A DNA stretch of 50,787 bases from TA-21 sp036557405 (GCA_036557405.1 DATBHO010000048.1:1-50787); one strand, 5' to 3'; counted from the stretch's first letter, positions 1 through 9,630 are shown. Program-made: numbers and translations. The notes: generated by a model not told the origin, from the sequence alone.

Positions 1-314
1 CTACCGTCACCAGACCCACCACCGTCACCAGACCCACCACCGTCACCAGACCCACCACCGTCACCAGACCCACCACCGTCACCAGACCCACCACCGTCAC
101 CAGACCCACCACCGTCACCACCCTTCCCCTTGCCGTTGTCACTACCTTTGTGTTTTCCTTTGTCATGACTTCCACCACTGTCGCCACTGTCGCCACTTCC
201 ATCCGGTTTCCCGTAAACATAAGTTAGTGATAGATGATAGGAAACAATAGATAGTGATAGAATGAATAATATAATAAAAGCAAAAAGTAAATTCGGTTTC
301 TTCGTGTCAGTCAT
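1..314 (-). CDS. Secreted Gly/Ser/Asp-repeat protein, partial (3' end outside window)
   Basis: The gene runs leftwards from an ATG at 314 and is still open at the window edge, so only about 104 N-terminal residues are visible. Residues 1-35 look like a signal peptide or membrane anchor: charged start MTDTKKPN, then a long hydrophobic stretch ending near YVYGK. A hydrophilic region rich in Gly, Ser, Asp, His and Lys follows. The chain then enters perfect tandem repeats of the hexapeptide GGGSGD. No catalytic domain is visible. Such a chain is probably extracellular, either a flexible linker to a missing domain or an acidic surface protein; this is inference. The reading frame is secure because the repeat unit is 18 bp and stays in frame. 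Function unknown. Confidence 0.75.
   Translation of the reverse strand, partial: MTDTKKPNLLFAFIILFILSLSIVSYHLSLTYVYGKPDGSGDSGDSGGSHDKGKHKGSDNGKGKGGDGGGSGDGGGSGDGGGSGDGGGSGDGGGSGDGGGSGDG
5..112. repeat. 18-bp tandem repeat, six perfect copies
   Basis: The unit CGTCACCAGACCCACCAC occurs six times without a mismatch, followed by a partial copy at 113-120. On the minus strand it encodes repeats of Gly-Gly-Gly-Ser-Gly-Asp in the secreted protein. Perfect identity at third codon positions points to recent expansion by slippage or recombination. The array may extend beyond the window edge. Confidence 0.95.
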
Positions 315-483
315 GTATTATAAATCTCTCAAAGTTATTTTAGTTTTTTGGGACGAGAATACTGACTTGGTATATCGGGTATTAATATTTAATTAAATGT
401 CTAAATTACGTTTAAAGTAAGTTTATCCTTGACTAATGGAAATTTAGTGTCTGTTCACTATTTCATATAGTTAAAATAAAATA

Positions 484-836
484 ATGGATGAAAAAATATT
501 AGAGTCTTCTCTAAAGATCATTCTATGAACAAGAAACTCTTATTACAATCCAGGTGAAAATTTAGATTTATTTCTTTCGATCCGGAAAAATTAGCGGAAA
601 TAATGCACACTTTTACTGACTGGTCAAAAATCGTACATTAACGCATTGAAAACAATATCATTAACACTAATTTTGTCCTTAATGTCATTTGAGAAATTTT
701 CCGGAATTAAGAATTGTCAGATCTGCTTTAATGGATATGAGATTATATACGTTAAATCATAATAAGCCCCGGAAAGTCCTTAGTTGGTTCGAATAACTCA
801 ATTTATTAGGTTACGATCCATATCTTAATAGATCGT
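484..836 (+). pseudogene. Possible decayed coding region of unknown identity
   Basis: The 315-844 gap has no intact gene. Within it, short open stretches with protein-like composition follow one another in different frames: one beginning with the ATG at 484, one around 575-645 reading FDPEKLAEIMHTFTDWSKIV, and one from the ATG at 731 to the stop at 797. Stops and frame changes separate them. This pattern suggests an old degraded gene directly upstream of the broken oxidoreductase. It could also be chance; I do not recognise a family. Confidence 0.25.
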
Positions 837-844
837 AAAAGCAA

Positions 845-1797
845 TTTGGATTACAACATCCTAATTTTAATTTTGATTTCCATGAAGATGCGTCTTAGAT
901 TATTGACTACCTAAAGAATCTCGTTATTAAAGCAGAGAACGTTGGTTTTGATACCTTTTGGGTAATGGATCACTTTCAGCAACTCCAAATAATAGGTTCC
1001 TCCCAAGATCCATTACTTGAGGGTTGGACTACTTTATTGATACTTGCCGGCTTGACTTCAAAAATAAAGTTAGGAACACTTGTAACAGGTGTTATATATC
1101 GACATCCATCGGTATTAGCTAAGATAGGAGCTACACTTGATGTACTAAGTAAAGGAAGATTGTTCATGGGAATAGGAGCAGCTTGGAATGAGCAAGAATC
1201 AATAGCGTACGGAATCAATAGTCCGTTTCCTTCATATCAAGAAAGATTAAATCGTCTCGAAGAATCAATACAAATCATACGGTACATGTGGACAAGGGAA
1301 CCCACTTGTTCGTTCATTGGCAAGTATTATCAGATCCGCGATGCATATTGTAATCCCAAACCAATCCAGAAGCCTTCACCTCCAATCCTAATCGGGGGCG
1401 GTGGAGAGAAAAGAACACTAAAGATCGTTGCAAAATATGCTGACGCCTGCAATCTAATAGGATCTCTGGAAACAATAAATCGAAAATTAACAGCCCTACG
1501 TGAACATTGTAAAATGGTTGGGAGAGATTATGATTCTGTTCTAAAGACTAAACTATGCACAGTCATAATCAATGATGATCCAGACGAAGCAAAAAAAGGG
1601 TACAAGAGCTATTTAATGGAATACCTGAATAGCAAATCAAAGAATTTGCTATATATGGAACCCATGAAGAAGTGTACAGACAAATAGACTTGTTTAGGAC
1701 GGCTGGGATTGATTATATCATTGTGAATTTGGATCCAACCAATGAAATAGAGTCGCTAGAAATATTTGCAAAAAAGATTGTTCAGAAATTTGAATAG
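845..1797 (+). pseudogene. Luciferase-like (F420-dependent type) oxidoreductase, broken
   Basis: The region encodes a TIM-barrel luciferase-like monooxygenase of the F420-dependent type. Family signatures are DTFWVMDHF near the N-terminus, the central KLGTLVTG and ATLDVLSKGRL segments, GIGAAWNEQE, and PPILIGGGGEKRTL, which fits the cofactor-binding region of the family. It is disrupted twice. A TAG at 896-898 interrupts the N-terminal part, between ...NFNFDFHEDAS and IIDYLKNL, where a Gln (CAG) would fit. A frameshift near 1630-1660 moves the C-terminus (YGTHEEVYRQIDLFRTAG to the stop at 1795-1797) into another frame. No start codon is evident before residue FGLQHP; an in-frame TAA lies at 836. 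The longest remaining ORF (965-1687) lacks both ends. In the family these enzymes oxidise small organic substrates; the substrate here is unknown. Confidence 0.85.
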
Positions 1798-2176
1798 ACT
1801 TTCTTTAATATTACAAGTCATTCATATTAACACCATCGCAAGGGACAAATTAGCAGTGTTTAATGATTATAAGGGCTTGCATGAAAACAGTATAAAATTT
1901 CAAAGAAAAGGTTTATTTCATTTTTGAAGATTCATTTTGTAAAGAAAACCAAAGCTTCTTGGCCAACTGAGAATAATTCCATAGATTTCAGAAGGCTTAA
2001 TTTAGTGCAAATGAACTAAACCTGCTTTTAATTTCAGTTCGCTATTCATTGTGATGGAATATTATGAACTTGTTTGCTTACTGCTTGCACATTTGTAAGA
2101 GATATCGATTTAATATGGATCAAGCGCTGCCAAATGATAAAAATTTTAATTGTGATCTTTACTTTTTACTTCACTG
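1798..2176. other. Intergenic, nothing recognised
   Basis: About 380 AT-rich bases between the broken oxidoreductase and the MFS gene. I see no ORF with protein-like composition and no structured RNA. It presumably holds the promoter of the MFS gene. Confidence 0.4.
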
Positions 2177-3484
2177 ATGACTAGTCTAGAAAAAACTACT
2201 CGTCTTTTTCCTATATTCTTGGTAAATTTTATGGGAACGCTAGGTTTTAGTATAGTTTTACCATTTCTAGTCTTTTTGGTCAGGGATTTTGGAGGTAATG
2301 CTATAGTTTATGGTATATTGTCCGCTACATATTCAGCTTTTCAACTTATTGGATCTCCTATGTTAGGGAGGTGGTCTGATACATATGGAAGAAAGAAAGT
2401 TCTCCTATTGAGTAATGCCGGGACCTTAGTTGGTTGGATTCTATTTCTCTTAGCATTGTTTCTGCCAATTAAACCTGTCTTCACAATTAACTCTGCTTTA
2501 ATTGGAACTTTTATTTTAACTATTCCGTTACTTGTATTATTTCTTGCCAGAGCTATAGACGGTATTACTGGTGGAAACATTTCTGTAGCCAATGCATATC
2601 TTGCTGATTTATCAACAAATGAAAATAGAAGTGGGAATTTTGGGAAAATGGCAATATCGTCTAATCTTGGATTCATAGTGGGCCCTGCTTTAGCGGGGAT
2701 TTTAGGTGCGACGTTTTATGGAGATATACTACCCGTTCTAGCAGCATTGATTCTATCAGTAGTTACGCTGATTGTAATAGCTTTCATGTTAAAAGAGTCC
2801 AAGCGACCAACTGCTGCTGAGATGTTGGTTCCTGAAGAAGGGCGCAGTATTAGAAAGGTCTTTGCCCAGGAGTGTAAGGAATGCTATGGCGAGACAGTAA
2901 ATGCTCAAAAACTTGGTTTTAGGGATGTTTTCAAACTAAAGCATATTTCATTTCTACTTGTATTGTATTTTTTGATATTTCTTGGATTTAATATATACTA
3001 TGCATCATTTCCTGCTCATGCAGCTATGGAGCTAGCGTGGTCAGTCACGCAGCTGGGAATATTTTATGCAGTACTAAGCGCAGTCATGGTATTCGTCCAA
3101 GGACCTGTATTACGTCAGGCTTTGAAAAAATTTTCTGAAGAAAAATTAGTGATCATCGGCAGCATAATTTTAGGGACGAACTTTATTTTGTTTGTATCAA
3201 ATAATATTCTCTTTATCTACGTAGCCGTAATACTATTTGCACTTGGTAACGGACTAATGTGGCCTTCCTTTATGTCCATATTGTCAAGAAGGGCAGGGCC
3301 AGCCCATCAAGGAGCCGTACAGGGTCTTGCAGGTAGTTTTGGAGGTGTGGCGAGTATCATTGGATTAACAACTGGAGGACTCTTGTACAGTCTGGTTGGG
3401 TCTACTACTTTTCTAGTTAGTGCTATCGTTATCTTTACGGTATTTATCATGTCTTTTCGATTGCTGAAAACCAACATTTCTTGA
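2177..3484 (+). CDS. MFS transporter (multidrug/tetracycline-efflux-like)
   Basis: This 435-residue protein has the layout of a 12-helix major facilitator. Helix 1 (about 12-32) begins FPIFLVNFMGTLGFSIVLPF. The classic loop 2-3 motif is present as GRWSDTYGRKKVLLLS near residues 62-77. An RAIDGITGGN segment near 126-135 resembles motif C-region sequences of drug-proton antiporters of the TetA type. A longer hydrophilic loop (about 210-260) joins the two halves, as usual. It probably exports a small molecule in exchange for protons at the cytoplasmic membrane; the substrate cannot be read from sequence. It stands alone, with gaps over 350 bp on both sides. Confidence 0.85.
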   Translation: MTSLEKTTRLFPIFLVNFMGTLGFSIVLPFLVFLVRDFGGNAIVYGILSATYSAFQLIGSPMLGRWSDTYGRKKVLLLSNAGTLVGWILFLLALFLPIKPVFTINSALIGTFILTIPLLVLFLARAIDGITGGNISVANAYLADLSTNENRSGNFGKMAISSNLGFIVGPALAGILGATFYGDILPVLAALILSVVTLIVIAFMLKESKRPTAAEMLVPEEGRSIRKVFAQECKECYGETVNAQKLGFRDVFKLKHISFLLVLYFLIFLGFNIYYASFPAHAAMELAWSVTQLGIFYAVLSAVMVFVQGPVLRQALKKFSEEKLVIIGSIILGTNFILFVSNNILFIYVAVILFALGNGLMWPSFMSILSRRAGPAHQGAVQGLAGSFGGVASIIGLTTGGLLYSLVGSTTFLVSAIVIFTVFIMSFRLLKTNIS

Positions 3485-4091
3485 TAGATTGGATTTAACA
3501 AGATCCGGTCTGGTTAATTGTTCTCATTAATAGTAAATGAATCATAAAGAACTATCACGTATTTGTATTAAAGCACAACTGATATAAATGGTAAAAGCGT
3601 GTAGGAACTCAAATGCTGTATCAAAACAATGATTATATAGCTATGTGAAATGTCCATACATGGCTCGGATTGAATTCTGTGTTTTCATGTTGACGCAGAT
3701 CTCAAATCGGTCTGATTTCTAATTGATACTAATTTAGGAATAATTAGAGTCATTAGATGTACGACAAGTTATTGTAAGTATTTAGATGTTCGCATTTTTG
3801 AGACATAATCTTATCATATTACCATGGTCACAACCTTCCCGTTTATGATTTAACTTAATTATTTAGCTTACCGTTAGAAGTAATATCCTTACCAAATATG
3901 GTAAGATAATTAGAAAATAGGTCAATTTTTTTGATTTAATACTGCACCAAAATTCATGAATGTTAACGATTTTCTAGAATGGTAGACTTTATCCTATAAT
4001 TGCACGATTTAATTGTTGGATAATCTAGGGACTGGATAGCTAGAAGATTGAATCGCTATGTTATGTTCTGGGACTAGGGAGGAACTATTTC
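3485..4091. other. Intergenic, nothing recognised
   Basis: About 600 AT-rich bases between two converging genes. No ORF of convincing composition and no repeat or tRNA is visible. T-rich stretches could act as terminators for either neighbour, but I cannot single one out. Confidence 0.4.
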
Positions 4092-4984
4092 TTAAACAGA
4101 TAGGTTCTTGAAATCATACGTCACAATTTCCGACTTGAAGATTATCATAGGCGACCCCCAGCTTGTAACTGCGCCCTCAGTCCTGGCGTTACAGTGCATC
4201 ATGTCATTGCCCCAGTTTCCGTTATCGACTAATTCTGCGACTTTAACCCATTGATTATTAGCCTCTCTGTTGACATAAGATTCCAATGCTACGGAGTTAT
4301 TTGCAAGATTATACACGATCCCATTAAAGCCAGTCCATTTATTCATAATCGATCCTGTGCTGGTGTTATGATAAGGATAATCATGTAGTCTACGTGCCAC
4401 ATTTCTTTTTTAAACCTGAATTGTCCGCTACTCATACCGATGTTATTATGGTATGAGGAGCCTCCGCAGCCCTCGCTGACATTCGTATTATGCCTGACGC
4501 TTCTAGTTACGAAAGAAATATCATTATATCCTTTAGAAGCTAATGGTTTAAAGTAACCAGTGATCACTACATTTTTCCAATCCGTGGGTTTGTACGAGTA
4601 TCCTATTTGGGAAAGTTGTGAATAGTTATAGGTAGAAAGATTTGATCTTATTGCATCCGAAAAGTCTCCACAGCTTTTTGTGAAAACTAGCATTCTTGTT
4701 ACTCCAGGTTCTAGATGCCAACTGCCATCAGAGTTCCTTGTTATATTTGCCCTATTGGAATCGAACTGGCCATCAATAGGACGACTAGAATTAAAGAGCC
4801 AAGTTTCACCATTGTTATCTGTAGGATAGACTTCCGATACACCAAACTTATCGTTGTTTATCCCTCGAGATGCGAGCAGGTCTAAATCGATTCCAATGTA
4901 CGTAATCCAAAAAAATATTGATAATACTGCAATAGATATCATAATATATGCAGGTGCAATTCTGTATCTGCTTCCTTTAATCAT
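4092..4984 (-). pseudogene. Secreted beta-sandwich protein (lectin/polysaccharide-lyase-like), frameshifted
   Basis: Two overlapping minus-strand frames make one protein. The N-terminal part (ATG at 4984) begins with a signal anchor, YIMISIAVLSIFFWITYIGI, and continues through WKNVVITGYFKP and CGGSSYHNN. The C-terminal part, in the next frame, reads RRLHDYPYHNTSTGSIMNK through NGNWGNDMMHCNART and SWGSPMIIFKSE to the stop at 4092. The switch falls at a run of six A on the coding strand (T at 4406-4411); a seventh A would restore FKKRNVARRLHDYPYHN. The alternation of Trp, Gly and polar residues recalls concanavalin-A-like carbohydrate-binding or lyase domains common in secreted soil-archaeal proteins; that assignment is tentative. 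The break could be real or a homopolymer sequencing error. Confidence 0.7.
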
Positions 4985-5312
4985 TTTACATCAAAGCAGA
5001 TGCTTTTAACATCTATGTATGTATTTTATTCTTATCTTCTTGTGGCAAAAGGTACTAGAATTGGATACTCTTTAAATAAGAACCAAAGTTAACTGGCAAC
5101 TAATGACTTGTTCTATTTTCAAATAACAAAGTTAATCAATGTCTATAGTAAACCAGCGATCAATAATTAACGGCGTTGTCGAGTCGATCAATATTAGGGT
5201 TAAAGGTACGATATCAGGTTCCTAGTTATCATCGTAATCGTTGGAATTTTCCAATCTTTCGGGTGTCACTAATAAGGGTCCAGACAAAGCCGAAATTCTG
5301 GAGGTGATTTAT

Positions 5313-5453
5313 ATGTTTCATGGAATAGAAAACGGGTAGTACTTTGCTGTTGCTATAAGTATACCTCTAGTCATTTGGTTATTCGTAACTCGTAGAAACG
5401 AATTGAAGGGCAAAGAGAAAATTAGAAAGCCAACTGACATTGTAGCGGACTAA
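5313..5453 (+). pseudogene. Small single-helix membrane protein interrupted by TAG
   Basis: An ATG at 5313 follows a near-ideal ribosome binding site (GGAGGTGA at 5300-5307). The frame encodes MFHGIENG, then TAG at 5337-5339, then YFAVAISIPLVIWLFVTRRN and a Lys/Glu-rich tail ending IRKPTDIVAD at 5453. Without the stop it would be a 46-residue protein with one membrane helix and a positive inside tail. A TGG (Trp) to TAG change would explain it. The strong SD and the protein-like frame after the stop argue for a recently broken gene, but the ORF is short. Function unknown. Confidence 0.5.
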
Positions 5454-5629
5454 GTGCCAATTCCGGAATACCGACTTTTCATATTTCTTTGTGCTTGTTA
5501 TTAGCATGCAGTATAAGAAGTTCATTACTTGTATTCAGCGATTCGAAAGATAGTTACTATCGACAATTCTTTTAATAGCTTAATCACTCAATTCTCAAAG
5601 TATTATGGAGTGTAGGCAGAAAAGGCGCG

Positions 5630-6592
5630 TCACTTCTCAATTGTAAATTCGTCTTCTGGGCTTATACTATCATTGGTATAAAATAAGCCTTTGATTGATG
5701 TAGCATTATTTGTGAATTCCAAACTTAGAAAACCATGCTTGGTGTCCTCTTCTGTAATAACATAAGTTGGTTTGTTTACTAGAAACTTATGCAAGCTCCT
5801 TCCTCCAGTCCCGACTGTTAGAAAAATTTCTCCATTTGGGCCGTGGTAAGAGTTGCTATCTTTATCTGTAATTATGGGATTTGAAGGACTACTTTGATTA
5901 AATAAGATAGGGTATGTTCTCTGGTAATTATGTGCATGTGCCTGGAGAACTATATTAATTCTGTATTTGTCGAATAATGGTTGATATGCATTCCTTAAAG
6001 TATCATATGAGGTCACAGCAAACGGTTCTGTGGGAAATAGGGATAGAATTCTCTCACCAGATGGAATCGTATATGCGGGAATATGAAAAAAGGGAATTAT
6101 CCAGGCAATGCTTTTGTTGGAGGAGGCCTTTTCTAGGTCATTCTTGACAAATTTATATTGTTCTGAATTAACATCCAACGGAGCATTCGTATCAATCGCA
6201 ACAAAATGGATATTTTTAAAATTAAACGAGTAAAATGTTCTTACTAACTTAAAGTATTTCAAATATTGATTTACCAAATCGGGAGAAGCGTCATGATTCC
6301 CAAAGGCGGTGTGAAGTATCAACGAAATTGGCTGTACCATATTTAACCAACAATCTCCTGTTAGTTCGTAAGAATTATCACCCAAACCGATAACCAGTGC
6401 AGGCTCACTTTTTACAATGTCAGCAATTGTCTTCGACGTATTAGGGTTACAACCCCAATCTCCAACTGTCGCAATGGAAAAATCCGGAACATCCTCTAAA
6501 GCTATTATCTGGTAACTCCTCAATATACTGGAACACAGAATAATCATTGCAAATGTTATCAGTACAGTCGTAAATTGAAGATGCGGCGGCAT
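5630..6592 (-). CDS. Secreted purple-acid-phosphatase-like metallophosphoesterase
   Basis: The protein has the full calcineurin-like metallophosphoesterase motif set: GDWG, GDNSY, GNHD, a FFHIPAY block and HAHNYQRT, in the usual order and spacing. These supply the Asp, Asn and His ligands of a two-metal site. The arrangement is that of purple acid phosphatases. I prefer the ATG at 6592 because it starts a good signal peptide (MPPHLQFTTVLITFAMIILC); the frame is open further up to a TTG at 6685. It probably cleaves phosphate esters outside the cell, perhaps for phosphate scavenging. It is monocistronic here. Substrate and metal are inference from the family. Confidence 0.85.
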   Translation of the reverse strand: MPPHLQFTTVLITFAMIILCSSILRSYQIIALEDVPDFSIATVGDWGCNPNTSKTIADIVKSEPALVIGLGDNSYELTGDCWLNMVQPISLILHTAFGNHDASPDLVNQYLKYFKLVRTFYSFNFKNIHFVAIDTNAPLDVNSEQYKFVKNDLEKASSNKSIAWIIPFFHIPAYTIPSGERILSLFPTEPFAVTSYDTLRNAYQPLFDKYRINIVLQAHAHNYQRTYPILFNQSSPSNPIITDKDSNSYHGPNGEIFLTVGTGGRSLHKFLVNKPTYVITEEDTKHGFLSLEFTNNATSIKGLFYTNDSISPEDEFTIEK

Positions 6593-6888
6593 GCATATGG
6601 GGTACACACTTACTTGCTTTTTTATATGGTGATTAGAGTTTAAGAGAACTAAAGTGTATTTAGAGATCTGCCAGCGTACAGGCAAAGAGCATCTATAAGA
6701 AGATGATGGGTGGCAATTCAGATATGACTACATAAATGAAATTGAAGCCAATTAGTACAGAATTTTAAGATGAATTCTCTTCACCGGATTGTCGTTATTC
6801 GAATACCTTAAACTAGAGTTTTTGACGTTCTGGTTTTTCTATTGGGAACCAAAGGTTGAACTCTGTTTAATGGACAGTATTTTCATGA

Positions 6889-7122
6889 ATGTCCTTTCCC
6901 CAAAGACTTACAATCTATACTCAATTTCAAGGGTCGTCTGGATTGTTAATAACTACAAAATTCGAAAATGATTCCAAAAGTGACAAGATAACTGCATTTG
7001 ACCATGTTGAAAATATAGGGAAAACATGTGAGTTCGTATTTGTAATTAGTCATCCTATTTTGTATGCAACTTTGAGTGATCATGGCATTAACGTGTTAAT
7101 CGATTATATCAGTAGGGAATAG
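6889..7122 (+). CDS. Hypothetical protein, possibly a fragment
   Basis: A 77-residue frame from the ATG at 6889. The second half (KITAFDHVENIGKTCEFVFV to LIDYISRE) has a normal mix of charged and hydrophobic residues and looks coded. Just upstream, other frames hold further protein-like pieces, such as FNGQYFHECPFPKDLQSILN at about 6868-6930. The region may therefore be the remains of a longer gene with several frameshifts. I do not recognise the family. Treat this as a weak call. Confidence 0.3.
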   Translation: MSFPQRLTIYTQFQGSSGLLITTKFENDSKSDKITAFDHVENIGKTCEFVFVISHPILYATLSDHGINVLIDYISRE

Positions 7123-7462
7123 ATTTTACTAATTGCCACTAGGATCTCATAAAAACGTACGCTTTAATAAAATTCTTTGAGTTTACTTAAAGATTCTATT
7201 TCATTATATTTTGTTCTCTTTGCGAATGGACTTGATTTCAATAATTTCTGAGAGCTTAATATACTTAATTATTAACTTTACTTGTGGAATTAACGTATAA
7301 TAAAATAGAACGTTTAGATCTCGCAATTTGAAATTTTATTGTAATATTGTTGTTTTTTTCGTATTTTGAGGTGTTATAAGTATACTTTGGTATTAAAATA
7401 ACACCATTTTGTATCTGATAATAAGTAACGATTATATAATTAGTCATATGATATAATGAGCG
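7123..7462. other. Intergenic, nothing recognised
   Basis: About 340 very AT-rich bases. The only long frame (minus strand 7265-7447) is dominated by Ile, Asn, Tyr and Lys and looks like chance. The promoter of the downstream winged-helix gene is expected near the right end. Confidence 0.35.
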
Positions 7463-7723
7463 ATGAAAGAAGCAAGATTGTTAAAGGTACTCGTAGAAGA
7501 AAAAGCCCTAGTGAGGTTGTTGAAGACTATTGGAACTGGAAAGGGATATCCAACTAGAGAATTGTTAAATAAGTTGGGTGCATATGGATACGGACATAAA
7601 CAGCTGCTTAAGGCTCAAAAACGTGGTCTTGTATCCCGAAAGAGCGTTAAGAATAAGGTATTCAACACTTTAACGGAAGACGGTAAAAAACTTGTTAAAC
7701 TTGCAAGAGAGATAGGGGTATAA
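7463..7723 (+). CDS. Small winged-helix DNA-binding protein
   Basis: This 86-residue basic protein has a winged-helix-like outline. Helices cover residues 1-25, then PTRELLNKLGAYGYGHKQLLKAQKRGLV gives a helix-turn-helix with a recognition-type helix, and KNKVFNTLTEDGKKLVKLA fits the wing (F-x-L-T-x-x-G-K) seen in many archaeal one-domain regulators. It probably binds DNA as a small transcription factor; its target is unknown. It stands alone, 150 bases before the convergent GH5 gene. Confidence 0.75.
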   Translation: MKEARLLKVLVEEKALVRLLKTIGTGKGYPTRELLNKLGAYGYGHKQLLKAQKRGLVSRKSVKNKVFNTLTEDGKKLVKLAREIGV

Positions 7724-7873
7724 AGACTTCTCCCCCATTTTATTTCCATTAAATTTAGGTTAAAATTATTAAAACTTATATTAGTAGATATAGTTTATTA
7801 AAATCAAAATCTGTATCGATTTTTGTAATTTGAAAAAACCATTTAGAGAATTCCCATTCATATCTAATTGAAA

Positions 7874-9145
7874 TTAGATATCATTGCGCTTTGAATTAGC
7901 AATACCATGCTTCAAGATGTCGAAATACTTAGTGGTTATCATATCTCCAGTTGGGTTAACTGTTATGAGGTTAAAATCAGGCGTAGAATCAGGAAAATAA
8001 TACCAATTCCAAAAAGCCCATCCCCAAACGCCAATGTCTTTAAATTTTTTTATCATTATGTTTGCATCAGTTATGTTCAAATCACTGATGTTTTGATTTA
8101 TTTTGTCAACTGTCTTTCCTTGAAGAGTAATAGGTTCCTCACGCGAAACATCATTCCATTCTCCAATGTACAATGGGACTCCAATTGCACTGGTTAATGC
8201 TGTCAGTAAATGTAATTTTTGTTCTGCATAACTCCTTGGGGTAGGTAGTCCATATAAGGAAATCTTGAAAACCGTATTATTTTTATCTGCTGGTAACATC
8301 TTTGCTATATTATCTAATGTCATGTTTACCTTCAGATTAATAAGCTCAAAGGGTATAGTCATATCTAAGATTAATGTCTTGTTGGTTAGTTTCCTGAGTT
8401 CGTGAGCAACCAAGGTATTATACTTGCCAATTTTTTCCCATTGGTCTGCACTGTGGATCTGAGGTTCATTGAGGATCTCATAACCTAGCGTACTACTGTG
8501 ATTTTCGACTGTTTTTATCACTTTTTTGAGGAATCCTATTTGAAGTGTCCATCCATCGATGCCTTTATCGTCAGTTATAGTATGATTCCACCACTTCCCC
8601 CACCATTTAATGGCAGGAAGATAGCCCGGTGATCCACCTGATCCGTGAGGATAACTCACATTATCGTTAAAAAGTGAAGCTGGAAATCCGGATCCCCTTA
8701 CAGGATCCAGCCAGCTTGAAGTATGGAATTGGTGATTGTCATAAACAACATGTAATCCATATTTATCTGCCAGTGAGGCTACCGTCTGTAACTCTTTTAT
8801 AAACGATACAGGATCCTTTTCATATGCTTCCCAATATAACACATACCGAATATGATTCATCCCCGCACCAGTGATCAACTTAAAGCTATTGATGTAATAG
8901 TTATCTGGGAAAGGAATAGAAGAATGGTTGTTATGGATTGTGCTAGTATACAGCCCTTTCATATTTACACCTATAAATGGAACATCTGTATGACGTACTG
9001 GCTGTCCAAATGCGTTATTCATTAAATTAAGTTCAATATTGGAGAATAAGGAAGAAATAATGATGATGCAATAAACTGCAGCGCACAATACAGTTTTAGA
9101 CAATTTAGATTTGTATAGTGATGCAATTGAACTTGAATAGCTCAA
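7874..9145 (-). CDS. Secreted glycoside hydrolase family 5-like (cellulase-type) enzyme
   Basis: The 423-residue product has a hydrophobic N-terminal signal (about residues 15-37) and a TIM-barrel domain of the GH5 kind. The acid/base glutamate lies in YEILNEPQI (Glu 227) and the nucleophile in PLYIGEWND (Glu 329), at the spacing expected for strands 4 and 7. Other family marks are GAGMNHIRYVLYWEAYE, the VVYDNHQFHTSSW segment, and WGWAFWNWYY near the C-terminus. It probably hydrolyses a beta-linked glycan outside the cell or remodels the archaeon's own surface polysaccharide. The predicted start is TTG at 9145, directly before the signal peptide. It has no obvious operon partner. Confidence 0.85.
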   Translation of the reverse strand: MSYSSSIASLYKSKLSKTVLCAAVYCIIIISSLFSNIELNLMNNAFGQPVRHTDVPFIGVNMKGLYTSTIHNNHSSIPFPDNYYINSFKLITGAGMNHIRYVLYWEAYEKDPVSFIKELQTVASLADKYGLHVVYDNHQFHTSSWLDPVRGSGFPASLFNDNVSYPHGSGGSPGYLPAIKWWGKWWNHTITDDKGIDGWTLQIGFLKKVIKTVENHSSTLGYEILNEPQIHSADQWEKIGKYNTLVAHELRKLTNKTLILDMTIPFELINLKVNMTLDNIAKMLPADKNNTVFKISLYGLPTPRSYAEQKLHLLTALTSAIGVPLYIGEWNDVSREEPITLQGKTVDKINQNISDLNITDANIMIKKFKDIGVWGWAFWNWYYFPDSTPDFNLITVNPTGDMITTKYFDILKHGIANSKRNDI

Positions 9146-9618
9146 TATGAGTAGAATCTTGTTGTTCTTTTCGATATAAACGTGTCTGAAATCTTACTCA
9201 ATTCACACTAAAATATCCAGCTACAATATGTATTGATGTGATCGTGATGTGATCGTTTAAAAAATTATATTCAGTCTAAGGTTTTCTACGTATAGGACTG
9301 CTCTTGCAACACAGTCAATCTCATGAGCTTGCCTGTGACTAAATTAGTTACTCACAATGCTTTTTATTGTGTATGTTCATAAAATTCCAATATTGTCATT
9401 ATCCTTGATATTTATTTTGTAATTTACATCAGTAATGATTCAGAATTAACTAATTTGGAGATTTAACGAAATTGTAGGAACCATAGAAAACTAACCTTTG
9501 CGTAATGATACTAACATTCATTCAGTTTATTATGTGATCAGGTTGATACTATGAGCAAAGACGGAAATGGGCCTGGAAGTTTATCTTCAAAGTGTGATTA
9601 ACGATATTTGCTAAAACC
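9146..9618. other. Intergenic with a short 11-bp tandem duplication
   Basis: This gap separates the divergent GH5 gene and the small membrane protein gene. The only structure seen is GATGTGATCGT repeated twice at 9235-9256, about 90 bases upstream of the GH5 start, where it could be a regulator site. Nothing else was recognised. Confidence 0.35.
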
Positions 9619-9630
9619 ATTTATAATATA
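9619..9630 (+). promoter_or_regulatory. TATA-like box for the membrane protein at 9660
   Basis: ATTTATAATATA lies about 30 bases before the ATG at 9660. In archaea transcription starts about 25 bases after the TATA box, so the mRNA would have almost no leader. Inferred from position and sequence only. Confidence 0.45.

Noticed and set aside
976..1218. Minus-strand ORF inside the oxidoreductase
   Set aside because: Antisense of conserved luciferase-like sequence; no start signal or family.
6789..6971. 60-residue plus ORF
   Set aside because: Aromatic-rich, no family, and overlapped by better frame at 6889; may be part of a decayed gene.
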